A program made the position numbers and the translations under genes. Under the pieces are notes generated by a model. That model did not search any database. It saw only the letters and a program-made list of their open reading frames with translations, and was not told the origin of the DNA. A DNA stretch of 64,000 nt from Burkholderia sp. GTDB taxonomy: Bacteria > Pseudomonadota > Gammaproteobacteria > Burkholderiales > Burkholderiaceae. Numbering within the stretch: the stretch's first letter is position 1; each line of letters begins with the position of its first letter. Positions 1 to 9,658 of this stretch are shown piece after piece. The DNA lies in the NCBI GenBank assembly GCA_031253835.1, contig JAIRVP010000011.1, forward strand, positions 124,001 to 188,000, read 5' to 3'.

Positions 1-3000
1 AGCGTGACCGGCAATGCGCCGAAGTCGAACGTGCCGGTACCCTGGCCGACGATGCCGCCCGTCGCGTTCATCGCCGCCGAGCCGAAGCCGCTTGCCGCCT
101 TCTTGCCCGTGCCGAAGTCGATCTCTTTCGCGTTGACCGTCAGCGTGCCGTTTCCGGCCGTCGTCGTGCCGGGCGTCGCGCCCAATTCGTTCGTGAACGC
201 GATTTGCTGGGCATTCAGCGTGACGTGACCGCCATCGCTCGTGAACGTGCCGGCACTCAGATCGACGCTGTTGCCGAACGTCGCGTTCACGTCACCGACG
301 AATCCGATCGCGCCGTAGCTGCGCAGCGTGACCTGCTGCGCGTTCGCGAACTGCGCAAGGCCGGCCGGATCGACGACGAAGCCCGGCAGGCTCGCCGCCG
401 ACGCACCGCTCGCGTTGGTGAACGTAATCGCGGAACCGTCCGCCGTGATCGCCTTGGCCGACAGCAGGGCGGACGGGTCGACCTTCAGGTCGCCGGACGA
501 ATCGAGCAGCAATGCCTGTCCGCCCGCGAGCGTTGCGCCCGCGCCGACCGCCAGCAAGCCCTTCCCCGTGCCGCCGGTGCGCGACAGCGGCGCCATCGCG
601 CCGTTCGACACGCGCAGCAACGCGCCGTCGCCGGCGATCGCGATTGGCTGATCCTTGGCGGCCGGGTAATCGCCCTGCGCGGCGATCGACGCACCGGCAT
701 CGATGCGCAGGCCGTTCGCCGCGTTCGGATCGGTGCCGCTGCCGTCGGTCTTCGTGACGAGCAGGATCTCGGGGCCCTTCAGCGCCGTGTTGCCGTCGTT
801 CGACACGACGACGCTGTTCGCGATCGGCGTGATCGTGACGCCGCTCGTCGTCGCCGCGCGCGTGCCGCCGATCAGCAGGCTGCCCGCGTTCAGCGAATCG
901 AGCGCGTCGCTGCCGATCTGCAGATAGCCGGGCAGCGCCGCACTGCCGTTACCGGTGATCTGGATGTCCTGCGACGCAATGTCGACCTGAGCCGGCGCGC
1001 CGCCCGCACCGGCGGCCGCATTCAGCGTCGCGCCGAGCGTCAGCGCCTTCGTCGCCGCCAGCACCAGTTGACCGCCGTCCACCGGCAGCGGCGGCGTCAC
1101 GGCGCCCTTCGTCGCGGCGAGCTTCGTGAAATACGCGTTCGCGCCCGTCAGCGTGTATTGCGAGTACTGCTGCCACACACGGTTCGACTGCACGTTGAAC
1201 AGCGTCGGCGTCGCGCTTCGGCTACCCGTCAACGCGTCGGCGAAATAGCCGGCCGTCACGACCGTGCCGTCCTGCAGCACCTGGCTCGCGCCCGGCACGA
1301 GATTGCCCGGCGTGCTCGACACCGTGACGCGATAGGCGCCGGGCAACGTCGCGTACTTGCCCGGCAGCAGCGTGTAGTAGCCGGGCGCCAGCCCCGGCAC
1401 GCCCGACAGATACACGGCCTTGCCGACCGGGTCGGTCAGGCTCGCCTGGCCGACGCCCATCGTCGCCGTCGCGGTCGTTGCCGTGCCGTTTGCATTGGTG
1501 GACGGCTGTACCGTCTGCGCAAGGGTCGGGTCATACGCCGCGACCGGTGACTGCTTGCCCGGCACGATCGCATAGACGTTGCCGGCTCCGACATTGACCG
1601 GTACGGCTGTCGCGCCCTTGCCGCTTGCATAGCTCACGTTGTATTGCGACAGCACGTCGCGCGTGCCGCCAGTGCCGGGCACCCATTCGATGGCCTGCAG
1701 GTCGCCGCCGCCGGACAAGTCGATCGTCGCGCCCTTGTCGAGCGCGACATTGCTGCCGTTCACGCCGACGTATTTCGCAGGCGGCGCGGTCAGGTCGGGC
1801 ACCGTGTTGCCGGCAATCGGATTGAACTGCCACTCGACCCCGTCGATCGTCGTGCCGTACGGAATGACCGCACCGCCGTTCGAGACCGACGTCACACTGC
1901 CGTTCACCAGCTTCACTGAATCCGTCGCGACAAGCGGCAACCCCGCAAACTGCGCCTGCGTCGCCGCATTCGACGGATCGCCTACGCCCAATACGATCGT
2001 CCCGGACGGCGCGCGCACCGTGCCGCCCTGCACGATATTCGTCGCGTCCACGAGTAGCGCGCCGCCCGCCGACAACGGCGTGCCCGACACGCCGTTCGAC
2101 GTGAACGTGACCGTCGTCGGCGCCGGCTTGCCCGTTGCCGCATCGGTCGGGCCCACCGCGGCGACGACGAACGCGCTACCGGTCGACGGATACAGATCCG
2201 CCGCGTTGAACGTCAGGTTGCCCGGCGTATAAAGCAACCCCGGCGCGGTGCCGGCTGCGGACCCACCCGCGCTCGTCGAGCTCAGACGTATATCGCCGCT
2301 GCTCGCGAAGTTCGCATAAGCGAAATTGTTGAGCTGGGTCTGGTTCTTCAGGTCGATAAAGGATGCGTTCACGTTCAGCGTCGCATCGGACAGTGCCGCG
2401 ACCGGTTTGAACTGCGGCGACTGCAACTGGATGGGCGGCCCCGACAACGCGACGTACGGCGCATCGATCTCGACCGTCGTGCCCAACGACGGCTGCGGTT
2501 GCGCGAGCAAGCCGTCGACGGCCGCCGCGAGCGTCCCATCGGCCTTGCGCTCGGGCGTCGACAGCAGCGGCGACAGTTGCCCCATGCCGATGGCGGCGAC
2601 GTGTCCCGTGTTCAACGTCACGGATTCCGGCAACGACAGCGTGACGTTGCCGGCAAACAGGATCGGTATTGATGGCGCACCGTTGGGCGGTGTGCCGCTG
2701 CCCAATACCAGATTCGCGATGCCGGATCCGTCGAGCCGATCGGCCGCGAACTGAAGGACGCCGCTCGACTGCCCGATCGGCAAGCCGGTGGTCGAATCGA
2801 TCGCCGACGAAAAACTCTGCCCGGGCATCAGGCCCGCGGGCACGAATGTCCCGTCTTGCCGCACGACGAGCGCGGTGGCGGTCGAACCGTTGCTATGCGG
2901 GTTCGCCTGGCTCGGCAGGATCGTCAGCGTGCCGCCCCGTGCCTGCGTGGCGCCCGGATGCCCGGCCAGCGTCGCATCCGCGAACAGGCCGTTCGCCGCC

Positions 3001-6000
3001 GACAGCGTGATCGAGCCGGCGTCGCTCCACGCCGGCTGCGACGCGTATGTGCCATTGGGTTGCAGCTGGTCGAATTGCGCCGACGTGCCGGACACGTCGA
3101 TCTTCGAGCCCGACTGCGCGACCACGTAACCCGTATCGCTCGACATCGTGACCGAGCCGCCTGCCAGCACCTTGCCCGTATTCGGCACGACCGTCGTTGC
3201 GCCGACTCTGACCGGCGCAGCAAGCGGATTGGCCAATGCCGTGCCCGATACGTCGAGCGAAGCATCCGCACCGAGCCAGACCGACTGGCTCGCGCTCATG
3301 AAACCGGTGCTGAACTGCCCTGCCTGCGCATACGTGCCATTCCCGTCCGCGCTCAGCGTGATCGACCCGCCCGGCGCGACGATCGAGCCGAGTACGGTGA
3401 CCTGCGCCGGCGAGCCAAGGCCGATGCTCGCGCCGGCATCCGCGTGGATCGATGCGCCTTCCGACAGCGTCACCGCGCCAGTCACGCCCGGGTACGTCGG
3501 GCGCGCGCCCGTGGACGTCAGCCATGACGTGTCATTGCCGCCCGTCAGTACGAAGTTCGTCGCTTGCCGGTGATACGCGTCGAGCTGACCGATCGACGCT
3601 AGGCTGCCCGTCGCCAGGTTCGCGCCGGTACCCGCCTGCTGCAGCGCACCCGCATCAGGAATACGGTTCAGTTGCGAGACGCTCACCGTCGCACCTGGCG
3701 CGACAGTCGCTTCGTAGTACGCGTTGAGCACGTACTTGCCGAACCCTTGTCGCGCAAAGAAACTCTCGGGGAGATACACGTCCCACGGCGACGCAGCCGC
3801 CGCATCGCCGCCGATCCGAAACCCGAGCGCCTGCAGCGTCAGCGTGCCGCCGCCCGAAAAACCTTCGCTCAGAATCGTGCCGCCCATCGCGATCGTCCCG
3901 GCCACCGGCTGCGCCACCGGGAGGTTCATGCCGCCGTCCGTCACGTGACCGAACTGTTTCAACGGGATCGCCGCATAGGTTTGCAACGACACGTTGCCGC
4001 CACGCCCGGCCGGCACACCGTTCTGCATCAGCATCTGGCCGTTCGACAGCAGTTCGCCACCGCTCGACACGTCCAGTACGCTGCCGGGCTGCAACAGGAT
4101 CGACCCCGTCGTATCCATGTACCCGGCGCCGCTCACGATTTGAGAGGACTGCGCGGCCGACAGCGAGATCGTGCCACCGTTGATGAACTGGCTGTTGCCG
4201 GGCGTCGTGCCCGGTGCTGCCTGTACGTCGTTGTTCACCCATTGACCGGCGGCGCTGATTCCCCCCTGCGGCCCTACGATGACGTTGCCGCCGCTCGAAA
4301 GCGTGATCGACCCCGACGGCACGACCAGCCGGCCCTCTACCTTGATGTCGGCGCCAGGAACCGGGCTGTTGAGCGAAATCGAACCGCCCGGCAGCAAGTT
4401 CAGCTGCGTGCCTTGCGACACCACAACGCCCTTGCCGCCCGATCTGTCTTCGGTCACGTTCAGGTTCGCGAAGCCGCCGTTGTTCAACGTCGCGACCGGC
4501 ACCACGGTGGTCGTCAGCACATTGCGCGGATCAGTCGCAGGCAGCGCCTGCAGCGCCGTCTTGTCGAGCGGCGTATCGATCGAGAAACCCGGCGCGATAT
4601 CGGCGAGCTGCGGCGCGTTGTCCTGCAGCACGACCAGGCCTGCGGTACCCGAAGCGGCGTCGCTGTTGTTCGACGTCAGGTGCACCAGCGCGGCGCCGTC
4701 GAGCTTCGGATCGGCGCCGAGGTTGAATGTCCCGCCGCTCGGCAGGCTGTTGCCCTGCATCTGCTTCGCGCCGCCAAACGCCTGCGCGCTGATGTCGCCG
4801 TCCAGCACCGTGGACTGCAACCCATAGATATCGAGCGTGCCCGCGTTGCCGCCGACGATGTAGTCGCCCTGATAGGCACCCGTCGTCTGCAGCGGGTTGT
4901 ACCAGGACTTCGTCACGCCCCAGCGAGGATGGGATTCGATGAACTGGCCGGCGATGCCGACGTAGGTGTCGTACGGGCTCGCCTTCTCGATCGGCACGAT
5001 CGCGCCGTTGGCATCGACCAGCCGCGTCGTGTTGACGATCCCGCCGTCGACATGCACATAGCCGCCGTTCAGGTTCATCGACGAACCGCTCGCGGTCATC
5101 ACCTCGTTACCCGACAACGTGATCGAACCGCCGTTGGTCAGCAGCTGGTCGACCGTGCGCGGAATCAGGTTCACATAGCCCGACAGGTTCAGGATCGGGG
5201 TGCCGACCCACGACACGCCGTCGCTGCGCGTGCCCGTCAGCGTGCTGTCGAACACGAGATTCTTGTACCCGAGCAGAAACCCGTTGCGCAGCAGCGGCGA
5301 ATCGGCGAGTTCGTTCTGGCCGATGCGATCGACCGTCACGAGCGTCTGCGCGATCGGCACCTCGACGTTCGCGAGACCCGACACGTCGATCGTCGCGCCG
5401 CTGTCGACGTAGATCCGGCCCGGCACGGCGGTCTGGCCGGCCGGCGCCTGGGCGCCCGATGCCGACGGCGTCAGCGCCGCGACCGATACCTTCGAACCGG
5501 GTGCCTCGATCAGCGAGCCACCCTGGAACCACACCGAGCCGGCCGTCATGCCGATGCTGCCCGGCGTGAAGGTCGCGCCGGGCGTCGACGGCGTCGTCTG
5601 GCCGTTGCCGTCCGGCATCACCGTCGTCACCGAATCGGGGCCGAAGCTGAGCAGGCCGGCGCGATGCACATCGTTCCCGCCATCGCCCTGGCTTGCACCA
5701 CCGGTTACACGACCCAGTCCAAGGTACCCAGTGCCCGCCGGGTTGTTCGAACTGTACTCGTCAACCGTCGAGATGGTGATCGTGCCCGGCACGTTGACGC
5801 TCGTCGTCACGCCCACCACGCCATTCTGGGCGACGCGGCTACCGAGCAGGTTCACGTTGCCGCGCGCGGCCTCGACGATGCCGGTATTGGTCAGCGTGCC
5901 CGCCGGCGTGATGTCGGTCGTCTGGCCGTTCGGGCCGAGCAGCGCGATCTTTCCGCTGAGCTCCGGCAGGAGCACCTGCGGATTCGTCGTGGCGCCGCTG

Positions 6001-7205
6001 TTGGGTCGCAGGCTTACGCCGACGCCCGCCGCGAGCACCACCTGCCCGTCCGTCGCCTTGATGTGTCCCGCGTTCGTCACGTTCGGCGCGGCGATCATCA
6101 CGAAGCCGCCGTCGCTCGCATTGCCGTTCGCGTGCGTGGTGATCGATGCGCCCTGCTCGATGGTGACATCGCCCCACGGCTGATACTGGCTGGCAGACGT
6201 GAGGTTGACCTGGTTGCCCAGACCGAGCACCTCGTTCGGCACCGTGCTGTTGCCGTTTACCCCGCCCGAGCTACCCGACTCCGCATACGCGAGCCCGCCC
6301 GTCGTCCCGGCCGGCAGGCTCAGGAACTGCTTGTTGCTCGCGACGATCCCGGCGGCATCCTGCGCGAGACTGTTGTCCGTCACAACCGGGACCTTGTTGA
6401 CCATGGCCTGGTTGTAGTTGTTCATGTTCAGCACATCGAGCGAAGACGCCACCAGCGAATGCACGTTCACCTGCGACCCGGCGCCGAACAGCACGCCGTT
6501 CCGGTTGATCACGTACACCGCGCCCTGCGCGGTGATGTTCCCGAGAATCTGGCTCGGCCTGCCGCTCGGATCGTTGATCCGGTTCAGCACGGCCCAGTTG
6601 TTCGCGCCGTTCGTCTGCGTGCCGCCCGACTGGTCGAAATTGAGCGTCGTCTGCCGGCCGACGTTCATCGTCTCCCACGTCAGCACCGCGTTCTGCCCGG
6701 TCTGCTTCACGTCGACGTTCACGTGGCCGCTCGCGTCGGTATTTTGCGTCGGCGCGTTCGCGTTGAACCACAGCACCGGATTGTTCGTATCGCCCGACGC
6801 ACCCGCCGCCACTTGCAGCCCGCCCGGCGCCAGTCCGTTCGGTACGGTCGACGGCAGCTTCGCCGCGGCCGCCGCCGCATTCTGCTGCGCGGCGATCTGC
6901 GCGGCGATCGCGTGCGCGGCATAGCCGAGGTTGCGGATCGAAGGCTGGCTCGCCTGCAGCGCCTGCTGCGGCGACACGCCGAGATTCGGCACGCCCGGCA
7001 TGCCGCCGGCTCCGCCCGCGCCGCCGCCCGGCGCACGCGCGGTGGCCTGCCCGAGGTTCATGATGCCGGCCCCGTGCGCATGCGCGGACACGCCCGCCGC
7101 GAGCATCAGCACGACCGCCCGGTAAAGCGGGCTCAGCTCCGATTTCAGGACCGACCGCGAGGCCGTTGCGCGAAGTTGCCGTTCCGTACGTGCGCGTGCT
7201 GCCAT
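1..7205 (-). CDS. Filamentous-haemagglutinin-type giant exoprotein (two-partner-secretion family), 3' end outside window
   Basis: The frame is open from an ATG at 7205 to the left edge, so about 2,401 codons are visible and the C terminus is missing. Residues 1-43 form an extended signal-like leader (basic start, hydrophobic stretch near 27-40, AHA-type end). After a Gly/Ala-rich linker comes a haemagglutination-activity (TPS) domain at roughly residues 130-260, with the hallmarks W177-ETMNVG and VINRNGVLFG at 232-241. The remainder is a long series of Gly/Ser/Thr/Asn/Val-rich beta-helix-like repeats. Family knowledge suggests export across the outer membrane by a TpsB partner and use as a surface adhesin. 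No partner gene is inside this window. Directly upstream on the same strand are three TPR-glycosyltransferases, which may modify it (inference). The ribosome site is weak. Upstream at 7333-7345 lies the first copy of the shared 13-bp element. Confidence 0.88.
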   Translation of the reverse strand, partial: MAARARTERQLRATASRSVLKSELSPLYRAVVLMLAAGVSAHAHGAGIMNLGQATARAPGGGAGGAGGMPGVPNLGVSPQQALQASQPSIRNLGYAAHAIAAQIAAQQNAAAAAAKLPSTVPNGLAPGGLQVAAGASGDTNNPVLWFNANAPTQNTDASGHVNVDVKQTGQNAVLTWETMNVGRQTTLNFDQSGGTQTNGANNWAVLNRINDPSGRPSQILGNITAQGAVYVINRNGVLFGAGSQVNVHSLVASSLDVLNMNNYNQAMVNKVPVVTDNSLAQDAAGIVASNKQFLSLPAGTTGGLAYAESGSSGGVNGNSTVPNEVLGLGNQVNLTSASQYQPWGDVTIEQGASITTHANGNASDGGFVMIAAPNVTNAGHIKATDGQVVLAAGVGVSLRPNSGATTNPQVLLPELSGKIALLGPNGQTTDITPAGTLTNTGIVEAARGNVNLLGSRVAQNGVVGVTTSVNVPGTITISTVDEYSSNNPAGTGYLGLGRVTGGASQGDGGNDVHRAGLLSFGPDSVTTVMPDGNGQTTPSTPGATFTPGSIGMTAGSVWFQGGSLIEAPGSKVSVAALTPSASGAQAPAGQTAVPGRIYVDSGATIDVSGLANVEVPIAQTLVTVDRIGQNELADSPLLRNGFLLGYKNLVFDSTLTGTRSDGVSWVGTPILNLSGYVNLIPRTVDQLLTNGGSITLSGNEVMTASGSSMNLNGGYVHVDGGIVNTTRLVDANGAIVPIEKASPYDTYVGIAGQFIESHPRWGVTKSWYNPLQTTGAYQGDYIVGGNAGTLDIYGLQSTVLDGDISAQAFGGAKQMQGNSLPSGGTFNLGADPKLDGAALVHLTSNNSDAASGTAGLVVLQDNAPQLADIAPGFSIDTPLDKTALQALPATDPRNVLTTTVVPVATLNNGGFANLNVTEDRSGGKGVVVSQGTQLNLLPGGSISLNSPVPGADIKVEGRLVVPSGSITLSSGGNVIVGPQGGISAAGQWVNNDVQAAPGTTPGNSQFINGGTISLSAAQSSQIVSGAGYMDTTGSILLQPGSVLDVSSGGELLSNGQMLMQNGVPAGRGGNVSLQTYAAIPLKQFGHVTDGGMNLPVAQPVAGTIAMGGTILSEGFSGGGTLTLQALGFRIGGDAAAASPWDVYLPESFFARQGFGKYVLNAYYEATVAPGATVSVSQLNRIPDAGALQQAGTGANLATGSLASIGQLDAYHRQATNFVLTGGNDTSWLTSTGARPTYPGVTGAVTLSEGASIHADAGASIGLGSPAQVTVLGSIVAPGGSITLSADGNGTYAQAGQFSTGFMSASQSVWLGADASLDVSGTALANPLAAPVRVGATTVVPNTGKVLAGGSVTMSSDTGYVVAQSGSKIDVSGTSAQFDQLQPNGTYASQPAWSDAGSITLSAANGLFADATLAGHPGATQARGGTLTILPSQANPHSNGSTATALVVRQDGTFVPAGLMPGQSFSSAIDSTTGLPIGQSSGVLQFAADRLDGSGIANLVLGSGTPPNGAPSIPILFAGNVTLSLPESVTLNTGHVAAIGMGQLSPLLSTPERKADGTLAAAVDGLLAQPQPSLGTTVEIDAPYVALSGPPIQLQSPQFKPVAALSDATLNVNASFIDLKNQTQLNNFAYANFASSGDIRLSSTSAGGSAAGTAPGLLYTPGNLTFNAADLYPSTGSAFVVAAVGPTDAATGKPAPTTVTFTSNGVSGTPLSAGGALLVDATNIVQGGTVRAPSGTIVLGVGDPSNAATQAQFAGLPLVATDSVKLVNGSVTSVSNGGAVIPYGTTIDGVEWQFNPIAGNTVPDLTAPPAKYVGVNGSNVALDKGATIDLSGGGDLQAIEWVPGTGGTRDVLSQYNVSYASGKGATAVPVNVGAGNVYAIVPGKQSPVAAYDPTLAQTVQPSTNANGTATTATATMGVGQASLTDPVGKAVYLSGVPGLAPGYYTLLPGKYATLPGAYRVTVSSTPGNLVPGASQVLQDGTVVTAGYFADALTGSRSATPTLFNVQSNRVWQQYSQYTLTGANAYFTKLAATKGAVTPPLPVDGGQLVLAATKALTLGATLNAAAGAGGAPAQVDIASQDIQITGNGSAALPGYLQIGSDALDSLNAGSLLIGGTRAATTSGVTITPIANSVVVSNDGNTALKGPEILLVTKTDGSGTDPNAANGLRIDAGASIAAQGDYPAAKDQPIAIAGDGALLRVSNGAMAPLSRTGGTGKGLLAVGAGATLAGGQALLLDSSGDLKVDPSALLSAKAITADGSAITFTNASGASAASLPGFVVDPAGLAQFANAQQVTLRSYGAIGFVGDVNATFGNSVDLSAGTFTSDGGHVTLNAQQIAFTNELGATPGTTTAGNGTLTVNAKEIDFGTGKKAASGFGSAAMNATGGIVGQGTGTFDFGALPVT

Positions 7206-7332
7206 TCTTGCCACCCCGATGCTAGGAATTTGCCCGCGGCGCCGGTCCGGCACCGCACATGTCGTTGCGCCTGAAACAGGCCGCTGGAATCCGAAGACCA
7301 TACGAAGCGCGAATGGCAGCGACATGGCGACT

Positions 7333-7345
7333 GTTACGGACCATT
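7333..7345 (-). promoter_or_regulatory. Shared 13-bp element, copy A (upstream of adhesin)
   Basis: On the minus strand this reads AATGGTCCGTAAC, ending 127 nt before the adhesin start. It is identical to copy B at 14279-14291 and one base different from copy C at 15544-15556. A second half element facing the other way (GGTCCGTA on the plus strand at 7362-7369) makes a perfect 8-bp inverted repeat with TACGGACC at 7335-7342, spacer 19. The recurrence and constant spacing suggest a regulator site or promoter element. The protein that binds it is unknown. Confidence 0.55.
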
Positions 7346-7390
7346 CCGGCCGCCGTGAAAAGGTCCGTAGCTTTTGTCATGGAAGGCCGG

Positions 7391-9658
7391 TCACGCCGCC
7401 GCGGGACGCACGCGGCGCGCCGTGCCGAGCGCGTCGACCACGCGGCCAATGACGGCCGGCCAGTCTCCCGGCCGCGTCTGCCGGAACAGCGTCGCGGCCG
7501 GATACCACGGGCAGTCGTCGCGTTCGAGCAGCCAGCGCCAATCGGGCACGCGCGGCAGCAGCACCCAGACGGGCCGCCCGAGCGCGCCGGCCAGATGCGC
7601 GACCGACGTGTCGACGCTGATCACGAGATCCAGCGTGTCGACCAGCGCAGCCGTTTCGACGAAATCCTGCAACGCGTCCGCGAACGACAGCACGCCGCTC
7701 GCGGCGAGCGCGTCGGCATCACGCGCACGCACCTGCGGCTGCAGGCTCACGAACGTCGCGTCGAGCGCCTCGCACCCGACGAGCGGCGCGAGCGTGGCGA
7801 ACGGTATCGAGCGGTTCTCGTCGTTCGCATGGCGCGGATTGCCGGACCACGCAAGCCCGATCCGCAACCGGCCCGGCGGCGCGATCGCGTCGATGCGCTG
7901 CGTCCACGCGGCACGCCGCGACGCATCGGCGCGCAGGTACGGCACGTCGGCCGGCACCGTATCGAGCGTCGTGCGGAACGCGTACGGCAGGCTCATCAGC
8001 GGACACTGCAGGTCGAACGCCGGCAGCGGCTGCCCTTCGGTGACGATCCGGCTCACGCCACGCAATGTGCCGAGCAGTTCGCCGAGCGCGGCCGGCGCCT
8101 CGACGATCACGGTCGCGCCGGCATCGTGCGCCAGGTTCGCGTAGCGACAGAACTGCAGCGTGTCGCCGTAACCCTGTTCCGCATGCAGCAGCAGCGTGCG
8201 GCCGGCGAGCGGTTCGTCGCCGGTCCACAGCGGCCGGTCCGCATGACGCCGGTGCAGCGTCACGTCGGCCGCCTCCCAGCGCGCCTCGTGCTGCCGCCAG
8301 CCCGCGTCGAAATCGCCCGCCAGCAGCCGGCAGAACGCCTCCGAGCGACGCGCGGCGCCGTGGTTTGGATCGCGCCGGCATGCATCGGCATAGTCGGCCA
8401 GCGCCGCATCGTCGTCACCGAGGTGCTGGCGCGCGAGCGCACGCGTGAACAAGGCCTGCGCCGTGTCCGCCGGCGCTTCGGCCGCCGCCGCATGGCTCGC
8501 GAGCGCCTCGTCGTAGCGGCCGAGCTGCTGCAGCGCGAGCGCGCGGTTGTAGTGCAGTTCCGCATGCGGGCCCGTCAGCGCCAGCGCCGCGTCGTAATCG
8601 GCGAGCGCCTCGTCGAAGCGGCCGAGCGCACGCAGCGCGGCCGCGCTGTTGCGGCGGGCGTCGATATCGTCGGGATTGCGCGCCAGCGCTTCCGCGTATG
8701 CGTCGGCGGCGTCCGCGTGACGTTCGAGCCCGAGCAGCGCATTGCCGCGCCCGACCCACGCGGCGACGTTGCCGCGATTCAGCGCGAGCAGCCGGTCGCA
8801 GCGCGTCAGCAATGCGTCGCGGGCGTGCAGCAGATCCAGCGCGACGCAACTCGCGTACAACAACTGCTCGTCGTTCGGCAACCGCGCGAGCCCTTCTTCG
8901 AGGCACGCGAGCGCATCGGCCGGGCGGCCCAGCTCGGTCATCACGACGCCGCATGCATAGACGAGCTCCGGCGTCTTGCCGCGCACGACCATCGCGAGCT
9001 GATAGCTGTGCAGCGCCTGCTCGCGATGACCGAGCGCGCGCAGCGCATGGCCGCGCTCGATGTTCGCGGCCGCATCGTTCGGATCGATCCGCAACGCGCG
9101 CTCGATGCTGATCAGCGCATCGGCGGGCCGTTCGAGCCCGCGCAACGTCTCGCCGCGCTTGCGCCACGCGGTCGCGTGCGCCGGTTCCCGCACGAGCGCC
9201 CGATCGTAGGCCGCGAGCGCCGCGTCGTATTGCCCGAGCGCGAGCAGCGCATCGCCGCGCGCCGCATGCGACGGCACATGATCCGGATCGGCCGCGAGTG
9301 CGCGATCGGCAAGCGCGAGCGCGTCGCGATGACGGCCGACACCGGTCAGCGCCGCCGCGTGGTTGGCCAGATTCCACGGCTGGTTCAATCCGGACCGCAT
9401 CGAGCGCGCGATCAGCGGCTCCGCCCGCACGGGATCGCCGAGCTGCAGATACACGAGGCCCAGCAGGTGCAGCGCCTCGACATGATCGGGCGCCATCGTC
9501 AGCACGCCTTCGTAGAGCCGTCCGGCCCCCGCGAAGTCGCGCAGTTCGAGCCGTGCGCGCGCCTGGCGCAGCGCATCGTCGACCACCGCGCGCAACGGCG
9601 CGGCGGTTGCGCCGAATCCGGCGCCGGGCAACGGTGCGGCGTCGCGGCGCGCACTCAT
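7391..9658 (-). CDS. TPR-repeat protein with C-terminal GT9-like glycosyltransferase domain (third of three)
   Basis: The product has 755 residues. Residues about 30-470 are an uninterrupted array of TPR motifs of the type A-x-Y-x-x-A-L...P. From about residue 487 there is a glycosyltransferase-like domain related to the heptosyltransferase (GT9) fold: EQGYGDTLQFCRY near 494-506, IGLAWSGNP near 600, SVDTSVAHLAGALG near 681-694 and a C-terminal W-P-W-Y-P segment. The ATG at 9658 overlaps the previous stop as ATGA, so it is translationally coupled to the gene before it. A longer in-frame extension exists but only runs through the neighbour in another frame. It has two paralogues immediately upstream and the giant adhesin downstream, so glycosylation of the adhesin in the cytoplasm is a reasonable inference. 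Donor sugar and acceptor cannot be read from sequence. Confidence 0.85.
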   Translation of the reverse strand: MSARRDAAPLPGAGFGATAAPLRAVVDDALRQARARLELRDFAGAGRLYEGVLTMAPDHVEALHLLGLVYLQLGDPVRAEPLIARSMRSGLNQPWNLANHAAALTGVGRHRDALALADRALAADPDHVPSHAARGDALLALGQYDAALAAYDRALVREPAHATAWRKRGETLRGLERPADALISIERALRIDPNDAAANIERGHALRALGHREQALHSYQLAMVVRGKTPELVYACGVVMTELGRPADALACLEEGLARLPNDEQLLYASCVALDLLHARDALLTRCDRLLALNRGNVAAWVGRGNALLGLERHADAADAYAEALARNPDDIDARRNSAAALRALGRFDEALADYDAALALTGPHAELHYNRALALQQLGRYDEALASHAAAAEAPADTAQALFTRALARQHLGDDDAALADYADACRRDPNHGAARRSEAFCRLLAGDFDAGWRQHEARWEAADVTLHRRHADRPLWTGDEPLAGRTLLLHAEQGYGDTLQFCRYANLAHDAGATVIVEAPAALGELLGTLRGVSRIVTEGQPLPAFDLQCPLMSLPYAFRTTLDTVPADVPYLRADASRRAAWTQRIDAIAPPGRLRIGLAWSGNPRHANDENRSIPFATLAPLVGCEALDATFVSLQPQVRARDADALAASGVLSFADALQDFVETAALVDTLDLVISVDTSVAHLAGALGRPVWVLLPRVPDWRWLLERDDCPWYPAATLFRQTRPGDWPAVIGRVVDALGTARRVRPAAA

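Noticed and set aside
3672..7274. Long plus-strand open frame of about 1,200 codons opposite the adhesin
   Set aside because: Extremely Arg/His-rich product without motifs; the opposite strand encodes a clear TPS adhesin. It is a high-GC antisense shadow.
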